DNA of 60,480 bases from Caccovicinus sp964425595 (lineage in GTDB: Bacteria; Bacillota; Clostridia; Lachnospirales; Lachnospiraceae): positions 1 through 60,480 of the forward strand of contig CAYRMW010000005.1 in NCBI GenBank assembly GCA_964425595.1, written 5' to 3'. This document shows, piece by piece, positions 17,029 through 25,505 of this stretch. A model generated the notes under the pieces. That model had not been told where the DNA came from. It searched no databases and worked only from the letters and a program-made list of their open reading frames with translations. A program made the translations under genes and the position numbers. Numbering within the stretch: the stretch's first letter is position 1; the number at the start of each line of letters is the position of its first letter.

Positions 17029-18012
17029 ATGCCTGGTTTTACCACTCACTATATTTTGGGAACAAAAGCCTACAATGACCTTCCCTTCAATCAGCTGAAA
17101 TTTGTCATCGCCAAATATCGATGGCTCTACCAGCTGGGGCTCCAGGGCCCTGACATGTTCTTTTACAATCTGCCCATCCTGCGCCACCGCGATCACCGCA
17201 ATGTGGGCGCCTACATGCACGAACACCATGTCAACGACTTTTTCGCCGTATGCCTCAACCGGCTTGCGGCCATTCCGTCGCGCCAGCAAAGGGAGCAGGG
17301 TCTCGCGTACGTGGCGGGATTTTTCTGTCATTATATCGGGGATTACATCTGCCACCCGTTTATCTACGGCCGCATCCACTACGATCCGAAAAACCCGTCC
17401 ATGCAGGCCCACGGCCTCCACGCTCTCCTGGAAAATGACCTGGACGCCCTTCTTCTGAAAAAATATAAAAAGAAAAAGCCGTCCCAGTTCAACCAGGCAG
17501 CCACCATCTGTCTGAACGGCATGGAAACCCAGTTTATCTCCCGCTTTCTGGCCGACTGCATCAATGAGACCTATTACCCGCTGACCTACCGGAATAACTA
17601 TCAGGTCACCGCGCGGATGGTCCACCGCTCCATCCTCGCCCTGCGCTTCGGCTGCCGCACGCTGGCCGACCCCATGGGACGAAAGAAACATAAGATCGCC
17701 TTCATCGAATCCATCTTTCTGAAAAACCCTGTGGCTTCCCAGAAGCTGATCACGGATGAAGTGGAAGACCCCAGAAAAAGCCTGAATTCGGGCCACCAGG
17801 TCTGGGTCAATCCCTGGGACCGCTCCAAAGCCAGCAGCGCGTCCTTCCCGCAGCTGTTCCGCCAGTGCCTGGGGAAATGCAGCATGGTCTACTACTATCT
17901 GAACGCGGCCATTGAAAAAGACCGGCTGAATGAGTCGGTCTTTCCCACCCTGCTGGATGAACTGGGGAACTACTCCTATCACAGCGGCCTTCCGGTGACC
18001 GATCACTTTTAA
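17029..18012 (+). CDS. zinc-dependent phospholipase C-like protein
   Basis: The 327-residue protein belongs to the zinc-dependent phospholipase C fold. It has an N-terminal FTTHYILG, an LGLQGPDMFFY Asp-containing motif, HEHHVNDFF and GFFCHYIGDYICHPF, which supply the His/Asp zinc ligands. There is no signal peptide, so unlike secreted clostridial toxins it is probably cytoplasmic; many anaerobes have such uncharacterised intracellular members. AGAGGTG precedes the start. Actual phospholipase activity is not shown by the sequence. Confidence 0.8.
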   Translation: MPGFTTHYILGTKAYNDLPFNQLKFVIAKYRWLYQLGLQGPDMFFYNLPILRHRDHRNVGAYMHEHHVNDFFAVCLNRLAAIPSRQQREQGLAYVAGFFCHYIGDYICHPFIYGRIHYDPKNPSMQAHGLHALLENDLDALLLKKYKKKKPSQFNQAATICLNGMETQFISRFLADCINETYYPLTYRNNYQVTARMVHRSILALRFGCRTLADPMGRKKHKIAFIESIFLKNPVASQKLITDEVEDPRKSLNSGHQVWVNPWDRSKASSASFPQLFRQCLGKCSMVYYYLNAAIEKDRLNESVFPTLLDELGNYSYHSGLPVTDHF

Positions 18013-18013
18013 T

Positions 18014-18037
18014 CTCTGCCGCCGGGCGGCGGCAGAG
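18014..18037. terminator. hairpin between convergent genes
   Basis: CTCTGCCGCC, loop GGGC, GGCGGCAGAG directly after the stop at 18012 and seven bases before the end of the convergent gene. There is no T-run, so it is only a probable terminator for both strands. Confidence 0.45.
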
Positions 18038-18044
18038 CGCGGAT

Positions 18045-19298
18045 CTACTGGATCACCTGGTCCCCGTCTTTGATGCACACGTGATAGGGAACGCCAAGCT
18101 CCGCCATCCACCGCCGCGTCTCCACCGTATACCAGCTTCCGGAGTCCACGCCGCCCCCGTTATCATTGTCCCAGAGCCACTGCGGGCATGTCCACAGGCA
18201 GATCTCCGGCTCAACCGTCTGGTAGAAGGTTTTGCTGACGCCGTACTGTCCATGATGCGACATCTGAACGATGTCGCATTTCAGCGCCTCCGCAGAGTTG
18301 TCCGCCAGAAGCTGATTTCCCGCCTCTTCACCCATATCGCCCAAAAACAGCGCTTTCTTCCCGTTGATGTCCAGCATATAGGCTACCGAGCTGTTGTTGA
18401 TCGAATTACTGGAAAAGAGGTACGGCAGGTTCATCACGGTGATCGTAACATTGTCCACCTGGATCTCCTGCCCCTTGTAAATATCGCCATGGAGATTCTC
18501 CGACGGTACCGTGGCAAGGGTGTCCATCAGGGTCTGGACGGTATCCGCCCGGTAGGACTCATATTCCTGGTACCAGCTGATGTCCGCGAAGGAATAGTAG
18601 ATATTATTCACGGTGATCCCGCAGTCCGGATTGCTGAGGATATAATTCAGCGCGCCGATGTGGTCCGAATGCGGATGCGTGATCAGCCAGGCGTCCACCA
18701 CGCCGCCTCTGGCGCTCAGCGTTTCGATCAGGTGCTCCGCGTCGCCTTCCAGTCCGCCGTCGATCATGATCAGGTTCCCCTGATTGGTCTCCACCAGCAC
18801 GGACATCATCTGGCTGGCCGTCTGATTCGCCAGAAGGTTGATCTTCGAGCCGCCAAGATACCCCGTGATCGGCGTGGTAACGGAAGATACCGGCGTATAC
18901 TCCGCCCCCGGTCCCACCTGCGTATCACTGCCGTTACTTCCGGAAGAATGGATCACCCGGACGCCGGAACTGGTCGTCTGGGTCGACGTGCTGCTGCCGT
19001 CCGGAGAGATCTCCGTCCCCGGCGCCGTTCCGGCCACCACTGCCGTGCCGGTACTCTGCGCCTGCAAAAGAGAAGCAGAGCCGTCAGAGACGGTTTCGCT
19101 CAAGGCGGATAATAGACTGCCGGCCCCGATACTCTGCTTACTGATCACATACTGGTCTGCGGCCACGCTCTCCCGGCCATCCTGCGCCGGCTGCTGGCCC
19201 AGGGCGGCCTGCCGCGCCGCTTCATACCCCTGAGGGATCAGAAGCGCGCATACCGCAAGGGCACACCACCCTTTCATTCTGTCAATCCATCTGTTCAT
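18045..19298 (-). CDS. secreted metallo-beta-lactamase-fold hydrolase (ComEC C-domain-like)
   Basis: The 417-residue product begins with a membrane segment or signal (about residues 8-25). A Ser/Thr/Gly-rich linker runs to about residue 140, and then comes a metallo-beta-lactamase domain. The LITHPHSDHIGAL motif (HxHxDH), LGDMGEEAG and SHHGQYG metal ligands are visible. This resembles the nuclease-like domain of ComEC and free-standing extracellular relatives. AAAGGT precedes the start. It is probably on the cell surface. Substrate could be DNA, phosphodiesters or a wall component; not determinable here. Confidence 0.82.
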   Translation of the reverse strand: MNRWIDRMKGWCALAVCALLIPQGYEAARQAALGQQPAQDGRESVAADQYVISKQSIGAGSLLSALSETVSDGSASLLQAQSTGTAVVAGTAPGTEISPDGSSTSTQTTSSGVRVIHSSGSNGSDTQVGPGAEYTPVSSVTTPITGYLGGSKINLLANQTASQMMSVLVETNQGNLIMIDGGLEGDAEHLIETLSARGGVVDAWLITHPHSDHIGALNYILSNPDCGITVNNIYYSFADISWYQEYESYRADTVQTLMDTLATVPSENLHGDIYKGQEIQVDNVTITVMNLPYLFSSNSINNSSVAYMLDINGKKALFLGDMGEEAGNQLLADNSAEALKCDIVQMSHHGQYGVSKTFYQTVEPEICLWTCPQWLWDNDNGGGVDSGSWYTVETRRWMAELGVPYHVCIKDGDQVIQ

Positions 19299-19367
19299 TC
19301 TTATCTACCTTTCTGTCCGCAGCCGCACGGCTCCGGTTCCCATCGCTTAAGACTCTTCCCGCGTCTG

Positions 19368-19895
19368 TTATTCCCCGTCTGCCGCGTCCACCGGCACGAT
19401 GGGAGCATTGGTCCCGGCCTCAACCGTCATATTGACCAGCCACGTACTCTCATCCTCCAGGGTCTCGTCCGGGATCACCTGCACCTGAAAGCTGTAATCA
19501 TCAAAAAAGCTGCCGTACGAATCGTCCGTCGAATACTCCAGGGAATGATTCTGCATGCAGACCGCGTCATTAATATAGCAGATCAGATCCCTGGCGTAAG
19601 CAGCAGCCGTCTCCCCATCCACGCTGTCGTCCACATAAAGCTGTGCCGTGACCAGATTCTCCTCATCATTGTGCGCGAAGTTAAAATACAAAAGGCCAGG
19701 GTACTCGCCCTCCATTCCCTCGTAATAACTGAGCACATCCTCACTGATCTGCCCCCATTCAAGGACGACATCCGTCACGACTGTAAAATCCGGCTCCGGG
19801 CGGCTGTTGTCCGGATTCAGAATATTGCTCTGCGTGCATCCGGCGGAAAAAAGCACAGCGCATACCGCCGCAGCCGCAAGAATCTCCTTCTTCAT
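19368..19895 (-). CDS. small lipoprotein, function unknown
   Basis: A 175-residue protein with an obvious lipoprotein signal (MKKEILAAAAVCAVLFSAGC, lipobox FSAGC, Cys20). The start at 19895 follows GAGAGGAGC; a start ten codons earlier lacks a site. The mature part is acidic, with mixed beta-rich sequence and no family I recognise. A possible minus-strand -10 TATAAT lies at 19932-19937. It may be co-transcribed with the metallo-beta-lactamase-fold gene 69 bases downstream; both are surface proteins. Confidence 0.75.
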   Translation of the reverse strand: MKKEILAAAAVCAVLFSAGCTQSNILNPDNSRPEPDFTVVTDVVLEWGQISEDVLSYYEGMEGEYPGLLYFNFAHNDEENLVTAQLYVDDSVDGETAAAYARDLICYINDAVCMQNHSLEYSTDDSYGSFFDDYSFQVQVIPDETLEDESTWLVNMTVEAGTNAPIVPVDAADGE

Positions 19896-20002
19896 CTTAC
19901 TGCTCCTCTCAATCCAATTTTGCATTAGCTTATTATAACGAAAGCTTTTCTGTTTGGATAGTGGTTTCGAAAAAATGTCAGAAAATCTTCACAAATGCCC
20001 AC

Positions 20003-20031
20003 TTGCTTTTTTCCGGTGCCAATGCTATCAT
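20003..20031 (+). promoter_or_regulatory. promoter of the BCCT transporter
   Basis: TTGCTT (20003-20008), 17-base spacer ending in TGC (extended -10), and TATCAT (20026-20031). The leader to the ATG at 20086 is about 48 bases and is A/T-rich. Confidence 0.65.
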
Positions 20032-20085
20032 GTTCAATATGATTTGATTTTTATTTTTTTTGAACACAAATAAGGAGGTCCTCTT

Positions 20086-21654
20086 ATGAAATCATCATCC
20101 GATGCTTCCTTTCGCGATCTTCGGAAACGTTTGGACTGGGTGACCACACTGATCCCCCTGGCCGCGATCATCATCCTGTGCATCCTGTTTCTGATGTATC
20201 CGGAAAGCTCCTCATCTGTTTTAAGTTCCATCCGGTTCTTCCTGGGCGATCAGCTGGGAAGCTACTATCTGGTGATCGGCCTCGGCGTATTCCTCCTCTC
20301 CCTGTATATCGCCTTTTCCCGCTATGGATCCATCAAGCTTGGCGGAGCCGAAAAACCGGACTACACCCCATTCCAGTGGGGTTCGATGATGTTCACCGCC
20401 GGCCTGGCCGCAGATATCGTGTTTTATTCCCTCTGCGAATGGATGCTTTATGCCAATGAACCCCGGATCTCCGAGATGGGATCGATGGCAGACTGGGCCG
20501 CCACCTATCCCCTTTTTCACTGGGGGCCGATCCCCTGGAGCTTCTACATGCTCCTGGCGGTTGCCTTCGGCTTTATGCTTCATGTACGCAAGCAGACCAA
20601 GCAGAAGTATTCTGAGGCCTGCCGCCCGCTTCTTGGAAAGCATGTGGACGGCATCCCGGGACGCATCATCGACCTGATCGCCGTATTCGCCCTGCTGGCT
20701 GGGACAGCCACCACCTTCTCCCTGGCGACCCCCCTGCTTTCCCTGGCGATCAGCCAGGTGTTCGGCATCACGCAGTCGCATTTTCTGACTATCGCCATCC
20801 TGGTGATCATCGGCATCACCTACACCGTCACCGTGATCTTCGGCATGAAGGGCGTGGCCAAGCTGGCTGCCTCCTGCACCTACCTGTTTTTTGCCCTCCT
20901 TCTCTATGTGCTGATCGGCGGCGGTCAGGCGCGCTTCATCATCGAGACGGGAATCACGTCGGTGGGGAACCTGGTGCAGAACTTCATCGGCTTAAGCACC
21001 TGGACGGACGCGGCCCGCACCTCCTCCTTCCCGCAGAACTGGACCATCTTTTACTGGGCCTACTGGATGGTGTGGTGCGTGGCTACCCCCTTTTTCATCG
21101 GCTCCATCAGCCGGGGACGCACCGTCCGCCAGACCATCCTGGGCGGATACTTCTGGGGACTGTCCGGAACCTTTACTTCCTTTATCATCCTGGGGAATTA
21201 CGGTCTGGGGCTGCAGGTGTCCGGAAAGGTGGATCTCCTTTCCGCCTACGAAAAAAGCCAGGATCTTTACCAGAGCATCCTGACCATCTTTGATACGCTT
21301 CCCCTGACCGGCATCGGCCTGGTGCTGCTGGCACTGACTATGATCGCCTTTTACGCCACGACCTTCGACGCGCTGACGCTGGTTGCCGCATCCTATTCCT
21401 ACCGGGAATTAAAGGAGGCACAAGAGCCCGACCAGCGGGTGAAGCTTTTCTGGGCCGTGCTCCTGATGCTTTTTCCCATCGCGCTGCTCTTTAACGACAG
21501 CTCCATGTCCAACCTGCAGACTGTGTCCATCATCGCCGCCTTTCCCATCGGCTTCATTATCATCACGATCGTGGCAAGCTTTTTTAAGGATGGCAGGAAG
21601 TACCTGGAAGAAATGGGGGCCCGGAAAAGCGGGCAAAAAGAAGACGCGGTCTGA
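20086..21654 (+). CDS. BCCT-family betaine/choline/carnitine transporter
   Basis: This 522-residue membrane protein has about twelve transmembrane helices and the BCCT signature around WTIFYWAYWMVWCVATPFF followed by IGSISRGRTVRQ. The family imports quaternary ammonium compounds by Na+ symport or substrate exchange, for osmotic protection or as fermentation substrates. The C-terminal tail is short, unlike osmosensing BetP, so an unregulated or exchange role is likely. AAGGAGG gives a strong start. No betaine or carnitine metabolic gene is in the window, so the substrate is open. Confidence 0.9.
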   Translation: MKSSSDASFRDLRKRLDWVTTLIPLAAIIILCILFLMYPESSSSVLSSIRFFLGDQLGSYYLVIGLGVFLLSLYIAFSRYGSIKLGGAEKPDYTPFQWGSMMFTAGLAADIVFYSLCEWMLYANEPRISEMGSMADWAATYPLFHWGPIPWSFYMLLAVAFGFMLHVRKQTKQKYSEACRPLLGKHVDGIPGRIIDLIAVFALLAGTATTFSLATPLLSLAISQVFGITQSHFLTIAILVIIGITYTVTVIFGMKGVAKLAASCTYLFFALLLYVLIGGGQARFIIETGITSVGNLVQNFIGLSTWTDAARTSSFPQNWTIFYWAYWMVWCVATPFFIGSISRGRTVRQTILGGYFWGLSGTFTSFIILGNYGLGLQVSGKVDLLSAYEKSQDLYQSILTIFDTLPLTGIGLVLLALTMIAFYATTFDALTLVAASYSYRELKEAQEPDQRVKLFWAVLLMLFPIALLFNDSSMSNLQTVSIIAAFPIGFIIITIVASFFKDGRKYLEEMGARKSGQKEDAV

Positions 21655-21667
21655 CGCCGCGGCACGC

Positions 21668-21694
21668 AAAAAGGGCTGTCCTTTCCGACAGCCC
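21668..21694 (-). terminator. terminator of the HPr-like gene
   Basis: On the minus strand an 8-bp stem (GGGCTGTC/GACAGCCC, 21673-21694) is followed by TTTTT (complement of 21668-21672). It lies between convergent genes and probably stops the minus-strand transcript; it could also fold on the plus strand after the BCCT gene. Confidence 0.7.
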
Positions 21695-21708
21695 CGTTCG
21701 CATGCACT

Positions 21709-21957
21709 CTAATTTTCCAATGCTTTTTTCAATTTGTCACCAGCTGCTACTTCATCTGCCCCATTCAGATAGAATATCAGACGACTGCCCTGCGGATTCC
21801 AATCGCGTTTCATCTCATTATAATCTTTGGCGTTAATCCGCACGCCCATACCCTGAATATACACGTCGCAGGAAAACTGCTGTGCCATTCGAATAATATA
21901 GGAAATCGGCAATGGACGGGCAGAGCGAGCCGTAACATTGATCTGTTTCGCTAACAC
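21709..21957 (-). CDS. HPr-like protein lacking both phosphorylation sites
   Basis: An 82-residue protein starting from GTG at 21957, chosen because AAGGAG lies eight bases upstream and because this aligns the N-terminus with HPr; a GTG ten codons earlier lacks this. Its pattern (KQINVTARSARP, FSCDVYIQ, INAKD, GADEVAAGDKLKKAL) follows HPr of the phosphotransferase system along the whole length. The phospho-accepting His15 is replaced (Ser or Arg depending on the gap), and the position of regulatory Ser46 is Asp34. It therefore cannot be an ordinary phosphocarrier; a Crh-like regulatory role is possible. It is monocistronic, with its own promoter and terminator. Confidence 0.7.
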   Translation of the reverse strand: MLAKQINVTARSARPLPISYIIRMAQQFSCDVYIQGMGVRINAKDYNEMKRDWNPQGSRLIFYLNGADEVAAGDKLKKALEN

Positions 21958-22029
21958 ATGCCTCACTCCTTCGCACCATACGTCCACGGGTTCTTACTTT
22001 AAGTTGCCAAACCTCCCTAAAGCAATTAT

Positions 22030-22058
22030 AGTATACTTCATTTTATTTTAGATTACAA
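22030..22058 (-). promoter_or_regulatory. promoter of the HPr-like gene
   Basis: On the minus strand TTGTAA (22053-22058), 17-base spacer, TATACT (22030-22035). It lies in an unusually AT-rich stretch (21988-22124) between this gene and the end of the polysaccharide operon, and predicts a leader of about 65 bases. Confidence 0.65.
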
Positions 22059-22124
22059 TAGATAAAACATTAAATTTGCTTAAATTTCTTCTGTTTGAAC
22101 ACTAGTTTTGTATATATTTTTGTT

Positions 22125-23138
22125 TCATTCCTTAATTTTCTGAATGTTTCTCGGATCTTCTTCCATATTCCACGTCTCCGCCACGATATAGATGGGCCGG
22201 TCCTTCAGCTCCGTAAAGAGTACGGCGATGTATTCTCCGATGATCCCCACGATGACAAAGAGCATGGCGAACATAAAGCAGATCAGCACCACGATGGTGG
22301 AGTAACCGCTTGGCGCTCCGTTCCTGGTCAGAAGGGTATATACCATGACCGCCACGCCCAGAAGGGCGGAAAACATGCCGGCATAGATCCCCAGCTTAAG
22401 CGGCATGTTGGAAAAACACAGGATCGTGTTAATGGAAAAACTCAGAAGCTTTTTTAAGCTGTATTTGCTTTCGCCCGCCACGCGAGGCCCCGCTTCATAA
22501 AAAAGGCGGATCGTCTTAAAGCCCACATTCTGTACGTAGCCCCGCAGAAAACGCACCCGCTCCCGGTAGCTTCCCTTCAGGACCTGCGACACCTGCCTGT
22601 CCACTGCGAAGAAATCCGACGCGTTCGGTTCGAAATGCACGTCGGAAATGGCATTGAGCAGCCGGTAGAAGAGGGCTGAGGTCATGTTTTTGATCATCCC
22701 TGCGTCACGGTTTCTGGTCCTCACCATACTGACCACCTGATACCCTTCCGTGAAAGCCCGGGCAATCTCCCGCAGGCATTCCGGCGGATGCTGCAGATCA
22801 GCATCCATGCAGACGACACCATCCCCCCGGCTATAGTCCAGTCCGGCGATCATGGCGGCCTCATGGCCGAAATTCCGGGAAAAGCAGATCACCTTCACCC
22901 GGTCATCGCCCGCGGCCAGGCCGCACAGGATCGAAAGGCTCGCGTCCGTGCTGCCGTCATTGACAAAAATCAGTTCATAGTCCCAGGACAACTCCCTCAA
23001 CACAGCGACGGCAGCCCGGTAAAACGCTTCCAGCGCCTGCTCTTCATTATACACGGAAACCACCACAGAAAGCAGGGGGGGCTTTGCGCTCTGCCCCGCC
23101 CGTTCCCGGGCTTTTTCCGGTTTGATCTCCTGATTCAT
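22125..23138 (-). CDS. GT2 glycosyltransferase, GtrB/DPM type with two membrane helices
   Basis: The 337-residue protein has a GT-A domain (LSVVVSVYNEEQAL, FVNDGSTDAS, DADLQHPPE) followed by two transmembrane helices near residues 235-300. This is the layout of polyprenyl-phosphate sugar synthases such as GtrB and ArnC, which move glucose or similar sugars from a nucleotide donor to undecaprenyl phosphate. It is the last gene of the long polysaccharide unit. The membrane GT-C-like proteins upstream could use its lipid-linked product for side-chain addition on the outer face. Confidence 0.9.
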   Translation of the reverse strand: MNQEIKPEKARERAGQSAKPPLLSVVVSVYNEEQALEAFYRAAVAVLRELSWDYELIFVNDGSTDASLSILCGLAAGDDRVKVICFSRNFGHEAAMIAGLDYSRGDGVVCMDADLQHPPECLREIARAFTEGYQVVSMVRTRNRDAGMIKNMTSALFYRLLNAISDVHFEPNASDFFAVDRQVSQVLKGSYRERVRFLRGYVQNVGFKTIRLFYEAGPRVAGESKYSLKKLLSFSINTILCFSNMPLKLGIYAGMFSALLGVAVMVYTLLTRNGAPSGYSTIVVLICFMFAMLFVIVGIIGEYIAVLFTELKDRPIYIVAETWNMEEDPRNIQKIKE

Positions 23139-23191
23139 CGTCTGTCTGCTCCTCTTTTCGCCCTCAGTTTTCTTACACGCGGCGTATCGCC

Positions 23192-24034
23192 TTAACTGCC
23201 GCCGGAAAACACCTGGATCTCCACTGTGGAGTGGGAAGGCTTTCGCTCCTCCTTAGGCGGCAGCTTCCGGTAGTCGCCGTAAACCAGGGTCAGTACCTCG
23301 TGCCAGCCGGCCGGACACATCAGCACCGTGTCCTCAAAGGGAAGATCCTCGGTCTCTTCACTCCACTGCCGTTTCAGCGTGACATACAGATAGTCTGGCT
23401 GGTAATTGCTGTAGTAAAGCCGCTCCGTCTTTTTCGTTCGCGTCATCTTCGCGCAGGCCCGCTGCAGCCGCATGATCCAGGGAAGCGGCAGCAGGCGTCC
23501 CGTGCCGGCCAGGATCCGCACGGCCAGACGCTGCGCCGGCGGATATTTTTCATAGTCAAGCCGGAAGCGATGGCCCATGGCAAGGCCGTAAATGACCGTC
23601 TGCAGCCCCTTGGCGGCAGCCGCCCCCAGACGGCTGTCCGGCAGCCCGTCCAGGACAAAAATATCCACCCAAAGATGATTCAGCTTTCCGTCGTAAAAAG
23701 CCATCTCCTCATCCTCTGCGTGCGTCCGGCTATTCTTGTAGATGATCCTGGGCGTAAAATCGTAAAAGCCCCGGCCCCCGTGAAACTGACCCGGCAGCAC
23801 CATCTCCATCTCTTTTGGAAGCTCTCCGGGCGCCGCCTTTAAAAACGCGTCAAAATTTTCCCGGGTCATCGCCACATCCGCATCATCGTCCCATGGGATA
23901 AAGCCCTGATGGCGGACCGCGCCAAGGAGAGTCCCCGCGTCCAGAAGATAGGCCAGCTGGTGTTTCCTGCAGATCCGGTCGATCTCTTTTAACACCGCCA
24001 GATTCGCCTTATGGACCTCCGTCATATCATACAT
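23192..24034 (-). CDS. licD: LicD-family phosphotransferase
   Basis: A 280-residue LicD/FKTN-type nucleotidyltransferase-fold protein: YLLDAGTLLGAVRHQGFIPWDDDADVAM (about residues 29-56; the key parts are GTLLGAVRH and WDDDAD) holds the catalytic Asp residues. Family members transfer phosphocholine, phosphoribitol or similar groups to surface glycans. No licA, licB or licC is in the window, so the donor is unknown. The start may be residue 1 or residue 4 (24025). It is placed at the end of the dideoxysugar genes, so it probably decorates the same polymer. Confidence 0.87.
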   Translation of the reverse strand: MYDMTEVHKANLAVLKEIDRICRKHQLAYLLDAGTLLGAVRHQGFIPWDDDADVAMTRENFDAFLKAAPGELPKEMEMVLPGQFHGGRGFYDFTPRIIYKNSRTHAEDEEMAFYDGKLNHLWVDIFVLDGLPDSRLGAAAAKGLQTVIYGLAMGHRFRLDYEKYPPAQRLAVRILAGTGRLLPLPWIMRLQRACAKMTRTKKTERLYYSNYQPDYLYVTLKRQWSEETEDLPFEDTVLMCPAGWHEVLTLVYGDYRKLPPKEERKPSHSTVEIQVFSGGS

Positions 24035-24077
24035 ATTCTTTGTTCATCTCCTGCTTTATACGCCTCCGGCGCTTCCT

Positions 24078-25415
24078 TTAACCGCACGCCTCACGGATCA
24101 CCCGGGCCATGTAGCCGATCATCTCGTCGGTCATTCCCGGATATACCCCTACCCAGAAAGTATCCTTCATGATCCGGTCGGTCACGGAAAGGTCGCCCAC
24201 GATCCGATAGCCCTTCTTTTCCCGGCGAAGCTGGTCAAAGCAGGGATGCCTGGTCAGGTTCCCGGCAAAGAGCATCCTGGTCTGCACGCCCTTTTCTTCC
24301 ACGTACCGCACCACCTCGTTCCGGTCCACGCCCTCCCGGCAGGTGAGAGGGAAGCCGAACCAACTGGGAATGGAATTCTCACAGGCTTCCGGAAAGATCA
24401 GCTTATCCTCCGTGCCGGAAAGTCCGCTCTTTAAAAGGTCGAAATGACGGCGGCGGCGCTCGACAAAGGAGGGGAATTTCTCCAGCTGCGCGCAGCCGAT
24501 GGCTGCCTGCATATCCGTCGCCTTCAGGTTGTAGCCAAAATGCGAATAGACATACTTATGGTCGTAGCCCAGCGGAAGTTCTCCGTACTGCCGGTCAAAC
24601 CGATGGCCGCAGAGATTATCCCGGCCGGACGGGCAGACACAGTCGCGGCCCCAGTCGCGGAAAGAGCGGATGATCTGATTTAGCCGGGGATCGTCCGTGT
24701 AAACCGCTCCCCCCTCCCCCATGGTCATATGGTGCGGCGGATAAAAGCTGGATGTCCCGATATCGCCGATGGTTCCGGTAAGGCGCGTCACACCGTCCAT
24801 GGTATAGCGGCTTCCCAGTGCATCGCAGTTGTCCTCAACCAGCCACAGGCCATGCGCATCGCAGAATGTTTTTACCGCCTTCAGGTCGAAGGGATTGCCC
24901 AGGGTATGGGCGATCATCACCGCCTTTGTCCTCGGCGAAAGGGCCTCCTTAAGCATCGTCACATCGATATTGTACTGCGGGATCGTCACATCCACAAAAA
25001 CCGGTACCGCACCGTACTGGATCACCGGAGTCACCGTGGTCGGAAAACCGGCCGCCACGGTGATCACCTCATCGCCCCGCCTGATCTGCCGCTCGCCCAA
25101 AAGCGGCGAGGTCAGGGCCATAAACGCGATCAGGTTCGCCGAAGAGCCGGAATTTACCAGCGAACAGTAGCGTACGCCAAGGTATTCTGCCAGCTTTTTC
25201 TCAAATTCATCGGTGTAGCGGCCGGAAGTCAGCCAGAACTCCAGAGAAGAATCCACCAGATTGACCATCTCCCGGCGGTCGTAAACGCGGGAAGCGTAAG
25301 GGATCCTCTGCCCCTCGCGAAAGGGTTCTTTTTTATTGTGAAAGGTATCGCAGTACGCCGCCACCAGATCAAGGATCTCCCGGCGGGCCTGCGCTTCCGT
25401 CTTATTTTCAAACAT
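24078..25415 (-). CDS. rfbH: CDP-4-keto-6-deoxy-D-glucose-3-dehydratase (E1)
   Basis: This 445-residue protein has the aspartate-aminotransferase fold but belongs to the PMP/[2Fe-2S] dehydratases. The usual PLP lysine is replaced by histidine in FYPPHHMTMGEGG (His228/His229), and the iron-sulfur motif C-x-C-x7-C is present (Cys259, Cys261, Cys269), with Cys197 about 60 residues upstream. The enzyme removes the C3 hydroxyl of CDP-4-keto-6-deoxyglucose on the way to 3,6-dideoxyhexoses. rfbG and rfbF lie just upstream. The NADH-dependent E3 reductase that completes the reaction in Salmonella and Yersinia is not in this window. GAGGAAAAG precedes the start. Confidence 0.93.
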   Translation of the reverse strand: MFENKTEAQARREILDLVAAYCDTFHNKKEPFREGQRIPYASRVYDRREMVNLVDSSLEFWLTSGRYTDEFEKKLAEYLGVRYCSLVNSGSSANLIAFMALTSPLLGERQIRRGDEVITVAAGFPTTVTPVIQYGAVPVFVDVTIPQYNIDVTMLKEALSPRTKAVMIAHTLGNPFDLKAVKTFCDAHGLWLVEDNCDALGSRYTMDGVTRLTGTIGDIGTSSFYPPHHMTMGEGGAVYTDDPRLNQIIRSFRDWGRDCVCPSGRDNLCGHRFDRQYGELPLGYDHKYVYSHFGYNLKATDMQAAIGCAQLEKFPSFVERRRRHFDLLKSGLSGTEDKLIFPEACENSIPSWFGFPLTCREGVDRNEVVRYVEEKGVQTRMLFAGNLTRHPCFDQLRREKKGYRIVGDLSVTDRIMKDTFWVGVYPGMTDEMIGYMARVIREACG

Positions 25416-25505
25416 GCTCTTTTCCTCGTTCTTTCTGCCTGCTCTTTTTTCCTGTCCGGAACCGGCGGCGTCGGTCCGACGCCGGATGCAGGCTGCCGTC
25501 CCTCA

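Noticed and set aside
16582..18111. A 509-codon minus-strand open frame over the phospholipase C-like gene
   Set aside because: It covers parts of two genes with clear families on known frames, reads as Val/Gly/Arg-rich noise, and lacks a start signal.
21958..22124. AT-rich stretch as an integration scar or origin
   Set aside because: No repeats, integrase, att-like duplication or DnaA-box cluster is visible; it is explained by a good promoter for the HPr-like gene.
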